DNA from: Xiashengella succiniciproducens
GTDB lineage: Bacteria; Bacteroidota; Bacteroidia; Bacteroidales; Marinilabiliaceae
Direction of reading: 5' to 3'
Assembly: GCF_023674465.1 (NCBI RefSeq)
Contig: NZ_CP098400.1
Span: 1,054,001 to 1,118,000 of the forward strand
DNA length: 64,000 nucleotides
A model generated the notes under the pieces. It made no database searches. It was not told where the DNA came from and saw nothing but the letters and a program-made list of their open reading frames with translations. The translations under genes were made by a program, and so were the position numbers. Below are positions 28,465 through 38,009 of the stretch, piece by piece; position 1 is the stretch's first letter; each line of letters begins with the position of its first letter.

Positions 28465-31400
28465 TCATTTCTGGATGTTATAATTTACCGATGAAACAGG
28501 ATTTCCATTAGTATCGAAAGCTCCCACTAATTTCCCATCTGTATTGTAAACAAAAAAGGCCGAGGTGCCGTCGGGCTGGGTTATCCGCGAAATGCCAACC
28601 CCATCTAAATATTCGTAGGTAGTCACATAAGCATCCGACACCCCGCGCAAAGTTTTTTCTTTCTGATAATCCAATGTGCCAACTAATGGAATCTGAAGAC
28701 TTCCTATCAAACTTTCAACCTGGGCCTTTGTTTTGTTCTCTATTCTGGCAGCCACAAACCTTCCGCCATACCCCCAAACTATGGTTTCAACCTTTCCATC
28801 GGGATAACGAACCTGCAAAGGACGACCCTTACTATCGTAATACTCAACATTGGTTTGCAATACTAGTTGACCATCATTGCTGGTTTGTGAAATCTGAGCA
28901 AGGTTAATTAGATTTCCACTTTGTACATAAGTATAATCAATCTTTTGTGTTTGATTTCCATTCACCATTTGATCATTCGACAATGGTTTATTTACCACAT
29001 TTTTATCAACCATTTTTTTTGCCATTATTCCAACACTACCAGAAGGGTAAGTATATATCGTTTTTATCCCGCCAGAATTGGGAGAATATGAATCAACACG
29101 AAAGTTTAGTGGATAAACATAGTTGGTCTCAAAAACATCATCCGACGATGAGGATGTTTCAATCCGTTTAATCAGCTGGTGACTGTCATTGTATTTATAT
29201 TCGGTCTGTTTATTGATAGTTATTTCTCCATTGTAATAAAGCGTCTCAGTTTCCTTTATAAGCAAAGGACTTTCAGCTATGGAAGGTTTCATACCAATAT
29301 ATCTCCCCCCACCCCCAGGGCCTGTTAAAGGCGTTTGAGGATACCACAAAGTATTTTTTGATGCACTTAAATTATATTCGAATTTCTTTTGACAAACTAC
29401 CTGATTGGATGAATTGTAACTAGTTATCATTTTGGGCTTTCCAAACCCCAAATCATTAACCGACGACTTCCACATTAGTTTTTGATAGACGCGGGCATTT
29501 CGATTATAAATACCATTAGCATAATACATATCAATTCCAGGGGATGGGGAATAAATGTAATATTTATTAATTTCCTCAAAAGCACTTTTTGCAAAAAAAT
29601 CAGCATCCAATGCTTCTCCATCCGGTGTTTTAATAACACGTTTTTCACTATTAAAACTTCGTAAATCCGAATCCAAAAAGGATAAATACTCATATCTTGT
29701 ATAAGAGCCATCGGCATGTATTTCCGTAACATCGGGATAAACAATATGGGATTGCCCTATTTGGTTAAAATCAGATGACATAATGTCTCCGCTAACCTTA
29801 ATATTACCGGATAATAGATATCCCGTTTGTTGATTATCACTAGGGTTAAAAACGCTCAGTTGTGTTTCAGGAGCAGCAACCATTTCAAACATCGCTACAT
29901 GGAATGGCTCTTTGCAGAGCAAACCTATATTGTACCGGAATTCTTTAAATCCGGTTAAAACATTTGATTTATCGTAATTCTCAATCTTTTTTATACGTAA
30001 TCCGCCTACCGTACGGGAAGGAAGTTTATTGGTTATATCCCGAACTGCTTCTCCTATTCTATATTTATCGTTATATATAGTATCTAATACCACAACCTTA
30101 TCGTAACGGTTGGCTTCATAAGTATATTTTGTATATCCTCCCGTTGGCCATTTCATTTTCGAGAGCATTCCAAATTTAGCCGAAGTAGAATCAGGCGCAG
30201 ATTGATGATATCTTTCATTTATTACCTCTTCGCCTGATGAGTCGTAATCTAATTCAGCCAGATACATGTTCCTTGCGTTGTAATATCCCCAATGATCCAG
30301 TTTAAGAGTTCCTACCTCAGGTGCATTAACTACCAAAGAACTATCAATCCCCAAATATTCCATTTGGTACTCTCCTTCGCCAGAAACGCTAACCGACCGC
30401 AAAAAACTACGAAACAAATTCTTACCGTAAAATTGATTGATATAGTTTAAACTGGCTGTCTTTAAATCTTTCGACTTGTGTTTTATTATTATGGACTTTA
30501 ACCTTGTTTTAGTATTGTTATCATACCTCTCGTAGGTTAAAGTGATTGTACTGTCATTGTCAACAACAACATTTTTTAATAATGGAATAAGTTGTCCAAC
30601 AAAAAAATCTGGCCAAGAATATCCCTCGGAGTCTAACCCATATCGAAGACCACCCAACGGCGGATTTTTAGAGGAGCTTTCAACTCGATCGTATTCTAAT
30701 GTTACCTTTCGTCCGTTAATTGCTTCAATAGAAGATAGATGCCATGCGTTTCGTGAACGGGAACCAGCTGATTCTGCTACATTCTCATTATTCCATAAAA
30801 GAGATAACCAATAATACACTTTATTCTCAAAAATAAACTTTGTGCCATCGCCTACTGTAATTACAATACGCTTCCATCCGCCATAAGGAATACGATTTCC
30901 ATCTTTGCCTAAAGGGTCTAAAGCTGAATTATTGCCGTCAAGAGCGTCATTTTCAAAAGCAACACTTATTTCACCGGCAGGAACATTGGTGTTAAACACT
31001 TTTACCTCATTACACAATCCCATGGTAAAATCGCCACTATATCCACATACATTAAAGTGAAATAAATCGGGCTGGGTATCGTAAAACATGGCCTTCGGTG
31101 GTTCTTGATACCACGCTTCGCTAGATGTACCAGTCACACTTGTTCTAAATGTGCCAAACGCAGCGGCCGGATTTTCATACCTTCCATATAGTGTTATTAA
31201 AGGCTCTGTTAAACTTTTTGAAAATACATACATAGGGAAGAATATATCTTCTCCGGAACCGCTAAAAACAGGCATAGGTTCTTTTAAATGCATATAAGCA
31301 AACCCATAGACATTTTGAGGACTACCTGGAAGACTGGTAAAGCCATACACGTCACTAACACCAATAGCCATCAACACTTTACTGGTAATTAAAACAGGAG

Positions 31401-31788
31401 AGGCTAACATAAATGGAGTTGTCCAAAATTCCTGTTGGCCATTATATGGCACATCATCAGGAATACCTCTCACGGTTCGGGTAATAACGCCACCGATATT
31501 TAAATTCCAATCGTGCCCCACTATTCCAGGTATCCGGTTTGGTACCATCCCATTTGAACCATAATGCAACGATATGGGGAATTTAAAATCAGGGTCTTCG
31601 TACGTGTAAATAGGGATACTTATGCTAACAGTTCCTGTATATGGATTTGTATCAAAATTTCCATACTGAATAAAGTTCCATGTGTCGGCTGGTAGTGCTG
31701 TTGGGTAAATGGCATGCTCGTCAGAATTTTGAGCCATAGTGATACCAAATATGCATAGCATACCCAACATTAGAGTGCTTATTTTCAT
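28465..31788 (-). CDS. Exported YD/RHS-repeat protein lacking a core and toxin domain
   Basis: An 1107-residue protein with a signal peptide (~1-19). The N-terminal half resembles the SpvB/TcB-like start of Bacteroidota RHS proteins (TGTVSISIPIYTYEDPDF, GHDWNLNIGGVITRTVRGIP). The C-terminal half carries YD repeats (KYNDSHQLIKRI, YDSKGRPLQVRYPDGKVETI, YNTDGKLVGAFDTNGNPVSS). The frame ends directly after YD repeats; there is no RHS core, DPxG motif or variable C-terminus. It is first in the minus-strand cluster, ahead of the large RHS gene. Either it is the N-terminal half of a split RHS shell or a toxin gene that has lost its tip. The frame itself is intact. Confidence 0.85.
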   Translation of the reverse strand: MKISTLMLGMLCIFGITMAQNSDEHAIYPTALPADTWNFIQYGNFDTNPYTGTVSISIPIYTYEDPDFKFPISLHYGSNGMVPNRIPGIVGHDWNLNIGGVITRTVRGIPDDVPYNGQQEFWTTPFMLASPVLITSKVLMAIGVSDVYGFTSLPGSPQNVYGFAYMHLKEPMPVFSGSGEDIFFPMYVFSKSLTEPLITLYGRYENPAAAFGTFRTSVTGTSSEAWYQEPPKAMFYDTQPDLFHFNVCGYSGDFTMGLCNEVKVFNTNVPAGEISVAFENDALDGNNSALDPLGKDGNRIPYGGWKRIVITVGDGTKFIFENKVYYWLSLLWNNENVAESAGSRSRNAWHLSSIEAINGRKVTLEYDRVESSSKNPPLGGLRYGLDSEGYSWPDFFVGQLIPLLKNVVVDNDSTITLTYERYDNNTKTRLKSIIIKHKSKDLKTASLNYINQFYGKNLFRSFLRSVSVSGEGEYQMEYLGIDSSLVVNAPEVGTLKLDHWGYYNARNMYLAELDYDSSGEEVINERYHQSAPDSTSAKFGMLSKMKWPTGGYTKYTYEANRYDKVVVLDTIYNDKYRIGEAVRDITNKLPSRTVGGLRIKKIENYDKSNVLTGFKEFRYNIGLLCKEPFHVAMFEMVAAPETQLSVFNPSDNQQTGYLLSGNIKVSGDIMSSDFNQIGQSHIVYPDVTEIHADGSYTRYEYLSFLDSDLRSFNSEKRVIKTPDGEALDADFFAKSAFEEINKYYIYSPSPGIDMYYANGIYNRNARVYQKLMWKSSVNDLGFGKPKMITSYNSSNQVVCQKKFEYNLSASKNTLWYPQTPLTGPGGGGRYIGMKPSIAESPLLIKETETLYYNGEITINKQTEYKYNDSHQLIKRIETSSSSDDVFETNYVYPLNFRVDSYSPNSGGIKTIYTYPSGSVGIMAKKMVDKNVVNKPLSNDQMVNGNQTQKIDYTYVQSGNLINLAQISQTSNDGQLVLQTNVEYYDSKGRPLQVRYPDGKVETIVWGYGGRFVAARIENKTKAQVESLIGSLQIPLVGTLDYQKEKTLRGVSDAYVTTYEYLDGVGISRITQPDGTSAFFVYNTDGKLVGAFDTNGNPVSSVNYNIQK

Positions 31789-31834
31789 TTACTTGGGTTT
31801 AGATTATCCGTCAACTCCTCCGGAAATTTTAATA

Positions 31835-31851
31835 TTCATACTTAGTATGAA
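31835..31851. promoter_or_regulatory. Palindrome upstream of the RHS cluster
   Basis: TTCATACT-T-AGTATGAA has perfect 8-bp arms with one central base, 47 bp before the start of the first RHS-like gene. Its size and symmetry suit a dimeric repressor or activator site. The binding protein is unknown. Confidence 0.35.
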
Positions 31852-32300
31852 GTTGTATGCTAATTAAAGAAATAATACAAATAAAGTGTTGTAAACACAA
31901 TATAGACACCAAACAATACATTAATAACTATCTATAATTATTGATGTAATTTTATAATCATTTAAATAGCATAATACTTGGTTTTTTGATCAAATTTAAA
32001 AACATTTTTTAAAAAAAATATATTGTCAATATTAGTTTACCTTAACAAAATCAATCTGGAAAATTAAATCATATGAATATTTGCATATTATCACTAATGC
32101 ATACTACTATCCTTAATGCATTTAAATATTTTTATGTTATCAGTAGTCAATATTTTATTTTTTTTAACTTTACATTTCAATTTAAACAGTGTTTCTCAAA
32201 TCGTTGTTTTCAAACAGAACATGAACCGCCTGTCGTGGGGAACCTTGTTTTGGTTGTAATGCGGGAAATATGAACATTGATAAACCAGATAATAACCTGT
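31852..32300. other. AT-rich divergent intergenic region
   Basis: Very AT-rich spacer between the RHS cluster (-) and the secretion operon (+). It must hold promoters for both sides. The best plus-strand candidate is TAACTTTA near 32168, one base off TAnnTTTG, without a clear -33 box. A 66-residue frame at 32073-32273 has no recognisable content and is not called. Confidence 0.4.
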
Positions 32301-32708
32301 ATGAAGAAAGTCGTAACAAAGATCAAGGCATTTTCCTTACCTGAATTATTGGTTGTTTTAGTAATTATGGGAATTTTGGTTTTACTTGCACTGCCAAACC
32401 TAATGCCACTTATTTCACGGGCTAAAAGTGCTGAAGCTCAACAACAATTAATATTTCTCCACACTTTGCAAAAAAGTAACTTCTATTCATATTCAAGCTA
32501 TTCCTCATCGTTAGAAGATTTAGGATTTGAACAACAAAAACTGGTGACCGAAGGAGGTAATGCTAATTATAAAATAGAAATAACCGAAGCCGACGAACAC
32601 GGATTTAAAGCCATAGCAACTGCTGTTGTTGATTTTGATGATGATGGAGATTATAATGTATGGGAAATCAACCAGGACAAGGAACTTCGCGAGATAGAAA
32701 AAGATTAA
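32301..32708 (+). CDS. Type II secretion major pseudopilin-like protein (GspG-like)
   Basis: A 135-residue protein. The frame opens at a TTG at 32277, but the ATG at 32301 gives a canonical prepilin leader: K-rich MKKVVTKIKA, cleavage after A10, then FSLPE with E15 as Glu+5, and a hydrophobic helix to about residue 34. The C-terminus contains an Asp-rich strand (VDFDDDGDYNVWEI) like the calcium-binding end of GspG pseudopilins. It is probably the main subunit of the periplasmic pseudopilus. It is first in the plus-strand operon and 4 bp ahead of the prepilin peptidase. Confidence 0.85.
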   Translation: MKKVVTKIKAFSLPELLVVLVIMGILVLLALPNLMPLISRAKSAEAQQQLIFLHTLQKSNFYSYSSYSSSLEDLGFEQQKLVTEGGNANYKIEITEADEHGFKAIATAVVDFDDDGDYNVWEINQDKELREIEKD

Positions 32709-32712
32709 ATGA

Positions 32713-33171
32713 ATGGCAGCAGGATTGTTTATTCCACTAGTATGTATGATAATTGAAGATTTTAGGCAACGTGCCATTTCAATTATTCATATACTATTGT
32801 TATTTGTTTTCTCATTTGGATATTCATTTTACGCCTATTCGTGGCATATTGTATTAGAAAACTGTATACTTAACTTTTTGCTTTTGCTCTATCTTTTTTT
32901 ATCGGTTACAATTTATTTTTTTATTAGAAAAAAAAATCCAAAAACTTTATTTAAAAACTATTTTGGAATTGGCGACGCATTCTATTTGTGCGCATTAACT
33001 CCCATTATGGCGCTTAAACCTTATCTTTTATTTTTATTGTTATCAATGATAACCTCGCTTATTTGGTGGTTTTTTAAACTTAAAACAGAAAAGACACACA
33101 CAACAATACCATTTGTTGGGATCTCCGGCTTTGTTTTTTGTGGATACCTAATCATTAAACTATGTCAATAG
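32713..33171 (+). CDS. Prepilin peptidase, A24 family (short form)
   Basis: A 152-residue multi-helix membrane protein that cleaves prepilin leaders. It has the two catalytic aspartates of the family: IIEDFRQRAIS near the N-terminus and FGIGDAF (GxGD) in the middle. It lacks the N-terminal zinc/methylase domain of full-length PilD, as do many short A24 peptidases. It overlaps the GspE start by 10 bp, indicating coupled expression. Its substrates are probably the three pseudopilins in this operon. Confidence 0.85.
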   Translation: MAAGLFIPLVCMIIEDFRQRAISIIHILLLFVFSFGYSFYAYSWHIVLENCILNFLLLLYLFLSVTIYFFIRKKNPKTLFKNYFGIGDAFYLCALTPIMALKPYLLFLLLSMITSLIWWFFKLKTEKTHTTIPFVGISGFVFCGYLIIKLCQ

Positions 33172-34568
33172 AAAAGATCCCGACTGAAATCATTCAATTG
33201 TTCTCGTCAAAACAAGCCTGGGAATATCAGTTAATTCCTTATAAAACTGAGGGGAACACCTTATTTTGTTATGCAATTGAAGGAAAAGACTATACGGAAA
33301 CCTCAATTGAAATAGAAGTATTATCAGGTTATCGAATTATATGTAATGCCATAGCCGAGCAAGAAATATCAAAGAATCTTCAGCTATATTACCGAAAAAC
33401 CAATGTTCTAAAAAAATCAGGCAATGCTATTGATAACATTACTGCCGGACAAGATTTTTTAATGCAGTTGATCGAAGAGGCCTTTGATTGCTATGTTAGT
33501 GATATTCACATAGAATGCTACGACGAACGTTGTAGAATCCGTTTTAGGATAGACGGTAAACTAATAGAACGCTACGTTGTTGAAAGGAGAAATTATGCAT
33601 CACTGATAAACCAGATCAAAATACTTTCACGATTAGATATTTCGGAGAAACGATTACCCCAGGACGGACGTATCTTGTTTAATCGCCACGAGAAGAAATT
33701 TGACGTTCGCGTTTCATCCTTACCAACTATTTATGGCGAAAAAATAGTTTTACGTTTGTTAACGCGTCATGTCGAGCTATTAGAGCTTGTCAGACTGGGC
33801 TTTAACGAAAAACAACTGAACGACTATGAAAATGCTATCTCCAAACCATACGGGCTTATTCTGATTTGCGGCCCAACAGGTTCAGGAAAGAGTACTACAC
33901 TGTATGCCACATTACGGAAACTGAATAAGGAATGCGACAATATCCTCACCATTGAAGATCCGGTGGAATATACCCTGGAAGGGATAAATCAGGTTCAGTT
34001 AAAAGAAGAAATAGGATTAACCTTTGCAAGCGCCTTACGTACGTTTTTACGACAAGATCCTGACATCATTATGTTAGGCGAAATTCGTGATCAGGAAACG
34101 GCACAAATGGCCATACGAAGTTCATTAACAGGTCACTTAATTTTCTCGACCATTCACACCAATACGGCCTGGGGTAGTATTACCCGTTTGATTGACATGG
34201 GAATACCTTCATATTTTATTGCCAATACCCTGGTTATGTGTGTAGCACAACGTTTGGTCCGGCTATTATGCCCCCACTGTAAACAAAAAGCAGCAGCCAC
34301 ATCGGATGTCAAAAAAATGTTGCCTGGTAACAATAATGAATATCATTATGTAGCCACAGGATGTGAAAAATGTTATTATACAGGATATAGCGGACGAAAA
34401 GCAATTTACGAAGTAATCCCTATTGATAACGAATTAGCTCAAAAAATAAGAGAAGGCGAACAAGACGTTGATGCCATCTTAAGAAATCGAAATATAATTA
34501 CCTTACATCAGGCCGGGTTAGATATGGTTTTAGCCGGCGAAACATCAATAGAAGAGATTTCAATATAA
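33162..34568 (+). CDS. gspE: GspE/PilB-type secretion ATPase
   Basis: Cytoplasmic hexameric ATPase that powers pseudopilus assembly. It has 468 residues. Walker A is GPTGSGKST from G237 (K243), followed by Asp and His boxes (TIEDPVEYTL, GEIRDQETAQMAI, TGHLIFSTIHTN). The four-cysteine zinc module of GspE/PilB (CPHC...CEKC) is present near residues 370-405. This rules out PilT, which lacks the Cys module. No retraction ATPase gene is seen in the operon. Confidence 0.95.
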   Translation: MSIEKIPTEIIQLFSSKQAWEYQLIPYKTEGNTLFCYAIEGKDYTETSIEIEVLSGYRIICNAIAEQEISKNLQLYYRKTNVLKKSGNAIDNITAGQDFLMQLIEEAFDCYVSDIHIECYDERCRIRFRIDGKLIERYVVERRNYASLINQIKILSRLDISEKRLPQDGRILFNRHEKKFDVRVSSLPTIYGEKIVLRLLTRHVELLELVRLGFNEKQLNDYENAISKPYGLILICGPTGSGKSTTLYATLRKLNKECDNILTIEDPVEYTLEGINQVQLKEEIGLTFASALRTFLRQDPDIIMLGEIRDQETAQMAIRSSLTGHLIFSTIHTNTAWGSITRLIDMGIPSYFIANTLVMCVAQRLVRLLCPHCKQKAAATSDVKKMLPGNNNEYHYVATGCEKCYYTGYSGRKAIYEVIPIDNELAQKIREGEQDVDAILRNRNIITLHQAGLDMVLAGETSIEEISI

Positions 34569-34678
34569 TGAAACAATACATGAAACATCCAGACCACCTA
34601 TCGGGCGACACACAGAACCATGATTACCGGACATGGATGTTTTATATAACAACTGAAAAACAAATTTTAGACACATGA
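34568..34678 (+). CDS. Candidate 36-residue ORF between gspE and the secretin gene
   Basis: The ATG overlaps the gspE stop (TAATG) and its TGA overlaps the secretin start (ATGA), so both junctions are exact couplings. The product (MKQYMKHPDHLSGDTQNHDY...) is hydrophilic with no motif. The same DNA holds AAACATCC (34583-34590) and GGATGTTT (34635-34642), able to pair as an RNA stem, so the segment may be a regulatory leader or a coupling peptide rather than a functional protein. Confidence 0.4.
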   Translation: MKQYMKHPDHLSGDTQNHDYRTWMFYITTEKQILDT

Positions 34679-36552
34679 AACGGACACTCATCTTTGTTAT
34701 CATATTATTTACACTAGTATTCTTTGTTCAAAATACTTTTGCCAACAAGAGTGATTCCATTAGAGCAAAAGATATAACTGAAAAATTGAGCTTTTTATCA
34801 CAAAACAACCCTTCTTATCTCAAGGAGATTGACTTATCGGTAGGAAATGTTTCAATAACTGAGATATTTAGAAATATTGCCAATCTTACAGAGATAAATA
34901 TCAGTGCTAAAAATATTGACAATATTATGGCAACCTGTAATTTTTCGAAGGTAAAAGTGGTTGATATGATTCACTTTTTGTGCCTTGAGTACAACTTAGA
35001 GTTAGATGCCATTGGTAATATTGCCTCCATTTACCCTCTCGCAAAACCGGAACCTAAACCTAAATTGCCTTTTGTTTTATATAACGATACCTTATTTCTT
35101 TTAAGCTACGATTTAAATAACGATAACCTGATTGATGTTATTAAAGAAATTGGAGAAAAAACAAAACAAAACATCATACTGCCACAGGACCTTTACAATA
35201 ATCGAGTATTTGGCTATGTTAATAACATGCCGCTTGACGAAGCTTTAATGGCATTTGCTTCGACTAATAATTTATTATTATCGAAAAATCCCAAAAACGG
35301 TGTATGGAATCTATCTGCTAACAATGAGAAATCGCCACGTCAGGCTGAATCGTTTAATTTTTACAACACCTTTTCAAACGATCAACTGACAATTGATTCT
35401 TTAGGATTTATAACTGCTCATATTAGAAATTGCAACATTCAGGATCTAATTACTGAAATATGTAACCAAGCAGGGAAAAACCGCTTTTTTATCTCCCCCA
35501 TTAATGAGCAAACAAGTGTATATGTTTCTGACGTTTCGTTTGAGACCTTACTGGATGTACTTTTTTCGGGAACACCATTTTCGTATTACAAAGAGAACGG
35601 AATCTTTTTCTTTGGGAAAAAAGGGAATGAATTAACTTCGGTTAAAATTATCTCATTGCAAAACAGATCGGTCAATAAACTTGAAGAAGTAATACCTCAA
35701 AACCTGAAAAATGACATTCAAATAAAAACTTTCCCTGATTTAAACAGCCTGATTGTTTCCGGCGAACAACGCTCTATATCACGAATAGAAAATTTTATAC
35801 AAAGCATTGATATAAAAGTCCCTCTGGTAACTATTGAAGTAATCATTGTTGATGTGACCAAACAAAGCATTAAAGAAATAGGAGTAGGTATGGGGCTTGA
35901 CTCTCCAAGCAAAACCTCAGGAACCTTGAGTCCCGGTGTTAATATGAATTTAAACGCAGCATCAGTTAATAAGCTGATTAACCGACTTAATGGCTTTGGT
36001 TCTGTAAATATGGGTAAGGTAAACTCTGATTTTTATATGAATCTGAAATTTCTGGAAGATAACGGAACCATTAAACTTCAATCAACTCCAAAATTATCAA
36101 CATTAAACGGCCACGAAGCGATCTTAAAAAGTGGAGAAAAAACATACTATAAAGAAATCGCCAACAGCTATTTTGGTACCCAGAACCCCATTCAATCCGA
36201 ATCATACGTATGGAAGGACGTTACAGCTGATATGATCATTAAAATAACTCCTTTTGTCAGTCAAAATAATAGCATTACGTTAGAAATTGAAATTGAGCAA
36301 AACGAGTTTTTAGAACTCACCGGAGAAGATTCTCCTCCTGGAATTTCAACAAGAAGCTTTAAATCAATGATAGAAGTCCAAAATGAAGAGATGGTTTTAC
36401 TAGGGGGAATTGAAAAAAACACCCAAAACAATTCTTCAAGTGGATTACCATGGATTTCTCGAATTCCTGGTTTAAAATATCTGTTTGGACAAACAACAGA
36501 CAATAAAATTAAAAATAAACTAACTGTTTTTATAAAACCAACTATTCTATAA
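34675..36552 (+). CDS. Secretin, outer-membrane channel of the T2SS/T4P-like system
   Basis: A 625-residue protein with a signal peptide (~1-22, ending NTFA). N-terminal N0/STN-like and N1-type modules occupy ~40-370. The secretin domain (~385-625) has VTIEVIIVDVTK, the STPKLSTLNGHEAILKSG segment, and the C-terminal MVLLGGI...LPWISRIPGLKYLFG signature. It forms the gated outer-membrane ring. It could be GspD, PilQ or MshL type; the neighbouring pseudopilins favour a T2SS-like reading. It ends one base before the next ATG. Confidence 0.92.
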   Translation: MKRTLIFVIILFTLVFFVQNTFANKSDSIRAKDITEKLSFLSQNNPSYLKEIDLSVGNVSITEIFRNIANLTEINISAKNIDNIMATCNFSKVKVVDMIHFLCLEYNLELDAIGNIASIYPLAKPEPKPKLPFVLYNDTLFLLSYDLNNDNLIDVIKEIGEKTKQNIILPQDLYNNRVFGYVNNMPLDEALMAFASTNNLLLSKNPKNGVWNLSANNEKSPRQAESFNFYNTFSNDQLTIDSLGFITAHIRNCNIQDLITEICNQAGKNRFFISPINEQTSVYVSDVSFETLLDVLFSGTPFSYYKENGIFFFGKKGNELTSVKIISLQNRSVNKLEEVIPQNLKNDIQIKTFPDLNSLIVSGEQRSISRIENFIQSIDIKVPLVTIEVIIVDVTKQSIKEIGVGMGLDSPSKTSGTLSPGVNMNLNAASVNKLINRLNGFGSVNMGKVNSDFYMNLKFLEDNGTIKLQSTPKLSTLNGHEAILKSGEKTYYKEIANSYFGTQNPIQSESYVWKDVTADMIIKITPFVSQNNSITLEIEIEQNEFLELTGEDSPPGISTRSFKSMIEVQNEEMVLLGGIEKNTQNNSSSGLPWISRIPGLKYLFGQTTDNKIKNKLTVFIKPTIL

Positions 36553-37518
36553 ATGCAAATACTGTCTGGCATATTAAATAAAATCAATATTCTTGTTGTT
36601 GAATTTCAGGCTTCTGACACGACAAATATTCAAGCCTATATTGCGAAATTCAATCGCAATCAAATCCAATTACTGCCCGTTAACCAATCAGAATTAACGC
36701 CACAAGAGTTAACGGTTGTTTTGTATGCAGGTTATGGCGTTTTGACTAAAAACAAAGATGACAATACGGAATTATTAGAAAAGATTAAACTCAACACGGA
36801 GGTTTATTTATATACAGAAGATACGGCCAATCACACTCTTTCATTTATGCGAAAGGAGCAACTATCGAAACATGTATTTAGTGAAAATTATTTAGTCATA
36901 AATCAAGGATGTATTGCCAACATTCAACCTCCTACTATTCAATCATATATTAAAAACGTTTATATTAAACAAATTCAATGGAAATCTCTTTTTCGAATTG
37001 ATTCATTAGGCCAACAAATTGCAACAGCATTTGTAAAAAAGACAAAAATGTTCTTCCTGTTGGGGTGTCTTTCTATTTTAATTTTAAACGCATTTATTGG
37101 TCATAATATCTCCACAAAATATAAAGATCAGCACAAGACATTGGTCCTGCTTCGAAAAAAACTCGATACAGAAAAAAGAATGACCAATCAGCAAATACAA
37201 CGAATACAGAGTTTTAAAAGTAATTTACCTTATAATTATGCCTGGCTTTGCGACCAGATTGCCTCAGTGGTACCTTTGAGCATATTCCTAACCGAACTAT
37301 CAATCCAACCACCTTTAAAGAGCAATTCCATAAAAGATAAACAAAGCGTTGATGAGAACCGAATTTACATATCAGGTGAATCGAGTGATTCAAAAAGTAT
37401 TTCACAATTTATTGAAGACCTTGAAAAACTGAGTTTTATAAAAAAAACACAGTTAGAAAAAGTTACATCCAAATCAAATGCCGATAAATTGTCTTTCCTT
37501 ATAAAAATAGAGATATGA
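36553..37518 (+). CDS. GspL/PilN-like inner-membrane assembly protein
   Basis: A 321-residue bitopic protein: cytoplasmic part ~1-165, one membrane helix (~167-186, MFFLLGCLSILILNAFIGH), a coiled coil (~188-225), then a periplasmic ferredoxin-like domain with the PilN-type segment PLSIFLTELSIQPP. It links the ATPase to the periplasmic parts. The call rests on topology and on its place before a PilO/GspM-like protein, since sequence conservation is low. It overlaps the next gene by ATGA. Confidence 0.75.
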   Translation: MQILSGILNKINILVVEFQASDTTNIQAYIAKFNRNQIQLLPVNQSELTPQELTVVLYAGYGVLTKNKDDNTELLEKIKLNTEVYLYTEDTANHTLSFMRKEQLSKHVFSENYLVINQGCIANIQPPTIQSYIKNVYIKQIQWKSLFRIDSLGQQIATAFVKKTKMFFLLGCLSILILNAFIGHNISTKYKDQHKTLVLLRKKLDTEKRMTNQQIQRIQSFKSNLPYNYAWLCDQIASVVPLSIFLTELSIQPPLKSNSIKDKQSVDENRIYISGESSDSKSISQFIEDLEKLSFIKKTQLEKVTSKSNADKLSFLIKIEI

Positions 37519-38009
37519 AACGAATCAAAGGCCTGATATATTTGTTTCTATTGCTGATTTTACTTCCTATATGCGTGTATCAATTAGCATTAAAAAAAAC
37601 AATCTCACAATATTGGTTACTTCGTCAGGAAAAAATTGAACTCAATAATTTACAAAAACAAATTAGGATAACTCCAACTGCAAACGTTGAAGATTATGGG
37701 GATGATATCTTACAAAACGGCCATTTAATAAATTTAATGTCTCAAAATATGACATTAAATAATGTGAAAATAGAGCGTTATACACCAATACTTCATAACG
37801 AAGAGGAGTTTGTTAAAGAGTTTACAGTTGAAATAGTATTTGAAGGTCAGTTTATCTCTTTAATAAAGATGATAAATGAGATTGAAACAAAATACAGTTC
37901 GTGCAAGATTGCTTCGGCTAATTTTAAAATACAAAAACAACGTCAACAAAACAATGAAAAATTGTATTTGACTTTATGGATACAACAATTAAACAATATC
38001 AAAAAATGA
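37515..38009 (+). CDS. GspM/PilO-like inner-membrane assembly protein
   Basis: A 164-residue protein with one N-terminal membrane helix (~6-25), a short coiled coil (~32-50) and a ferredoxin-like periplasmic domain (~70-160) containing the FEGQFISLIKMINEIE segment typical of PilO/GspM. It likely pairs with the preceding GspL/PilN-like protein. Start and stop both overlap neighbours by 4 bp (ATGA), so it is tightly coupled. Confidence 0.75.
   Translation: MKRIKGLIYLFLLLILLPICVYQLALKKTISQYWLLRQEKIELNNLQKQIRITPTANVEDYGDDILQNGHLINLMSQNMTLNNVKIERYTPILHNEEEFVKEFTVEIVFEGQFISLIKMINEIETKYSSCKIASANFKIQKQRQQNNEKLYLTLWIQQLNNIKK

Noticed and set aside
15001-31788. T9SS C-terminal sorting domains on exported proteins
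   Set aside because: None of the exported proteins here shows a recognisable type A or B sorting domain at its end.
32073-32273. 66-residue frame upstream of the secretion operon
   Set aside because: Very AT-rich, no family signal, Phe/Cys-rich composition typical of translated non-coding AT-rich DNA.
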